A model generated the notes under the pieces. The model did not search any database, was not told where the DNA came from, and saw only the letters and a list, made by a program, of their open reading frames with translations. From Thermoplasmatota archaeon (lineage in GTDB: Archaea > Thermoplasmatota > Thermoplasmata > Halarchaeoplasmatales > Halarchaeoplasmataceae), in the NCBI GenBank assembly GCA_018610025.1, contig JAHENW010000035.1, forward strand, positions 1-5,204: DNA of 5,204 bases, written 5' to 3'. This document shows positions 4,340-5,204 of the stretch, piece by piece. Each line of letters begins with the position of its first letter. Within the stretch, counting starts at the first letter, position 1. Made by a program: the position numbers and the translations under genes.

Positions 4340-5204
4340 ATGGCCGTGATATTGGGGGTCCATGATGGGCATGATTCAGGTGCTACTCTGGTGGAGGGTG
4401 ATAATATCTGGGCTGTCAATGAGGAGAGATTGAATCGGGAAAAATATTCTAGAGGATTTCCTAGATCATCCATTAAGAAATTATTGGATATGTCAGAGAC
4501 ACATCCCCAGGATATAGACAGGATCGCGGCTGCGGGTATATATCGGAAGAAGAAGAGGTTGTTGAGATTGAAAAAGGGGCTGGAGAGCATCATCACTGGC
4601 GCTTCCGAGAAGATGGTCACGGTAAACCATCATCTGGCCCATGCATCCAGTGCCTACTACACTAGCGGTCGTCCTCAGTCATGGGTATTGACCATAGATG
4701 CCGCGGGGGACGGCCTCTCTTCCACCCTCTGCCAAGGAGCCGATGGGCAGCTATACAAGAAAAACGAATCTACATATCTAGATTCACTCGGAGATTTTTA
4801 TGCATCCGTGACGGAGATGCTCGGCTTCGTTCCTATGAGACACGAAGGGAAGACCATGGCGCTCTCAGGATATCAGAACGATAAAAGAAGGATCGATCTC
4901 CATGATTGGATAAGACTAGAAGGCACTACATTTCAAAACGAGCTGGAAGTCACCGGCTCAGAGTCCTGTGAGGTGATATCTCAGGATATGGATTATCCCT
5001 ATGAGAAGAGGGGGGAGATATCTGATCTGTTGAGGAAAGGGAAGACGGATGAGGAACTAGCTCAGGAGGGGGTCCAGTTGGCTTCAAGTGCTCAGACTCA
5101 CCTTGAGGATATTTTGGACTCGCTCTGTAAGAATATAAAGAAGGAAGAGGAGGTGAGATGTCTCTCCTATTCTGGAGGCGTCGCTCAGAACGTGAAGGGG
5201 AACG
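4340..5204 (+). CDS. NodU/CmcH-family carbamoyltransferase, N-terminal part (gene runs off the window)
   Basis: The 288 codons seen stay open to the last base. The family (COG2192) transfers carbamoyl groups from carbamoyl phosphate through a carbamoyl-adenylate to a hydroxyl of a small molecule or sugar; members number about 550-600 aa. Visible here is the N-terminal Kae1/TsaD-like (ASKHA-fold) domain: VILGVHDGHDSGATLV (3-18), a NEERLNREK segment (27-35), the metal-site motif VNHHLAHASSAYY (95-107), VLTIDAAGDG (116-125), and GDFYASVTEMLGF followed by HEGKTMALSGY (151-178). The SGGVAQN motif (278-284) corresponds to the family's AGGVALN. The YrdC-like C-terminal domain lies beyond the window. 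The ATG at 4340 gives the expected family N-terminus and fits a leaderless start. Acceptor unknown: archaeal relatives often sit in glycan or natural-product gene sets, but no such neighbour is visible here. Confidence 0.9.
   Translation, partial: MAVILGVHDGHDSGATLVEGDNIWAVNEERLNREKYSRGFPRSSIKKLLDMSETHPQDIDRIAAAGIYRKKKRLLRLKKGLESIITGASEKMVTVNHHLAHASSAYYTSGRPQSWVLTIDAAGDGLSSTLCQGADGQLYKKNESTYLDSLGDFYASVTEMLGFVPMRHEGKTMALSGYQNDKRRIDLHDWIRLEGTTFQNELEVTGSESCEVISQDMDYPYEKRGEISDLLRKGKTDEELAQEGVQLASSAQTHLEDILDSLCKNIKKEEEVRCLSYSGGVAQNVKGN

Overview
The window looks like chromosomal DNA from an archaeon. Every recognisable promoter is an AT-rich TATA element placed about 25 bp before a plausible transcription start. 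Two genes appear to be transcribed without a leader. One small gene has a GGTGA ribosome-binding site. Arginine is mostly AGA/AGG, and ATA is a common isoleucine codon. The proteins include an archaeal-type RNase J-like beta-CASP nuclease and several zinc ribbons. A Euryarchaeota/Thermoplasmatota-like host is my guess. No rRNA, tRNA, CRISPR array or transposon is visible.

Left part (1-2523, + strand): two paralogous genes in tandem encode highly charged proteins. Each combines heptad coiled coil, Glu-rich acidic linker and C-terminal CxxC...CxxC zinc ribbon. The first is probably cut at its 5' end by the window edge. The second (634 aa) is complete and more elaborate: two coiled coils, two acidic blocks around a double zinc ribbon, a Lys-rich hinge, and two C-terminal zinc ribbons that are identical through a 95-bp perfect DNA duplication. 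Other perfect in-frame repeats show that the gene grows by internal duplication. The gap between the genes (448-618) holds an interrupted inverted repeat, a TATA box, and a short upstream ORF with the better-placed ribosome-binding site.

Middle (2524-2896): on the - strand there is an easily missed 53-codon gene with its own TATA box and a near-ideal Shine-Dalgarno sequence. It converges on the acidic zinc-ribbon gene. The rest of the stretch holds a T-rich termination signal for the nuclease gene and the promoter of the small gene.

Right part (2897-5204): a 450-aa RNase J-like metallo-beta-lactamase/beta-CASP protein (- strand) is divergent from the first 288 codons of a NodU/CmcH-type carbamoyltransferase (+ strand, running off the window). 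The 90-bp gap contains two back-to-back TATA boxes, each about 25 bp from its start codon.

Nothing in the sequence ties the nuclease, carbamoyltransferase and acidic proteins into one pathway. The most unusual items are the self-duplicating acidic coiled-coil/zinc-ribbon pair and the small unlisted gene.
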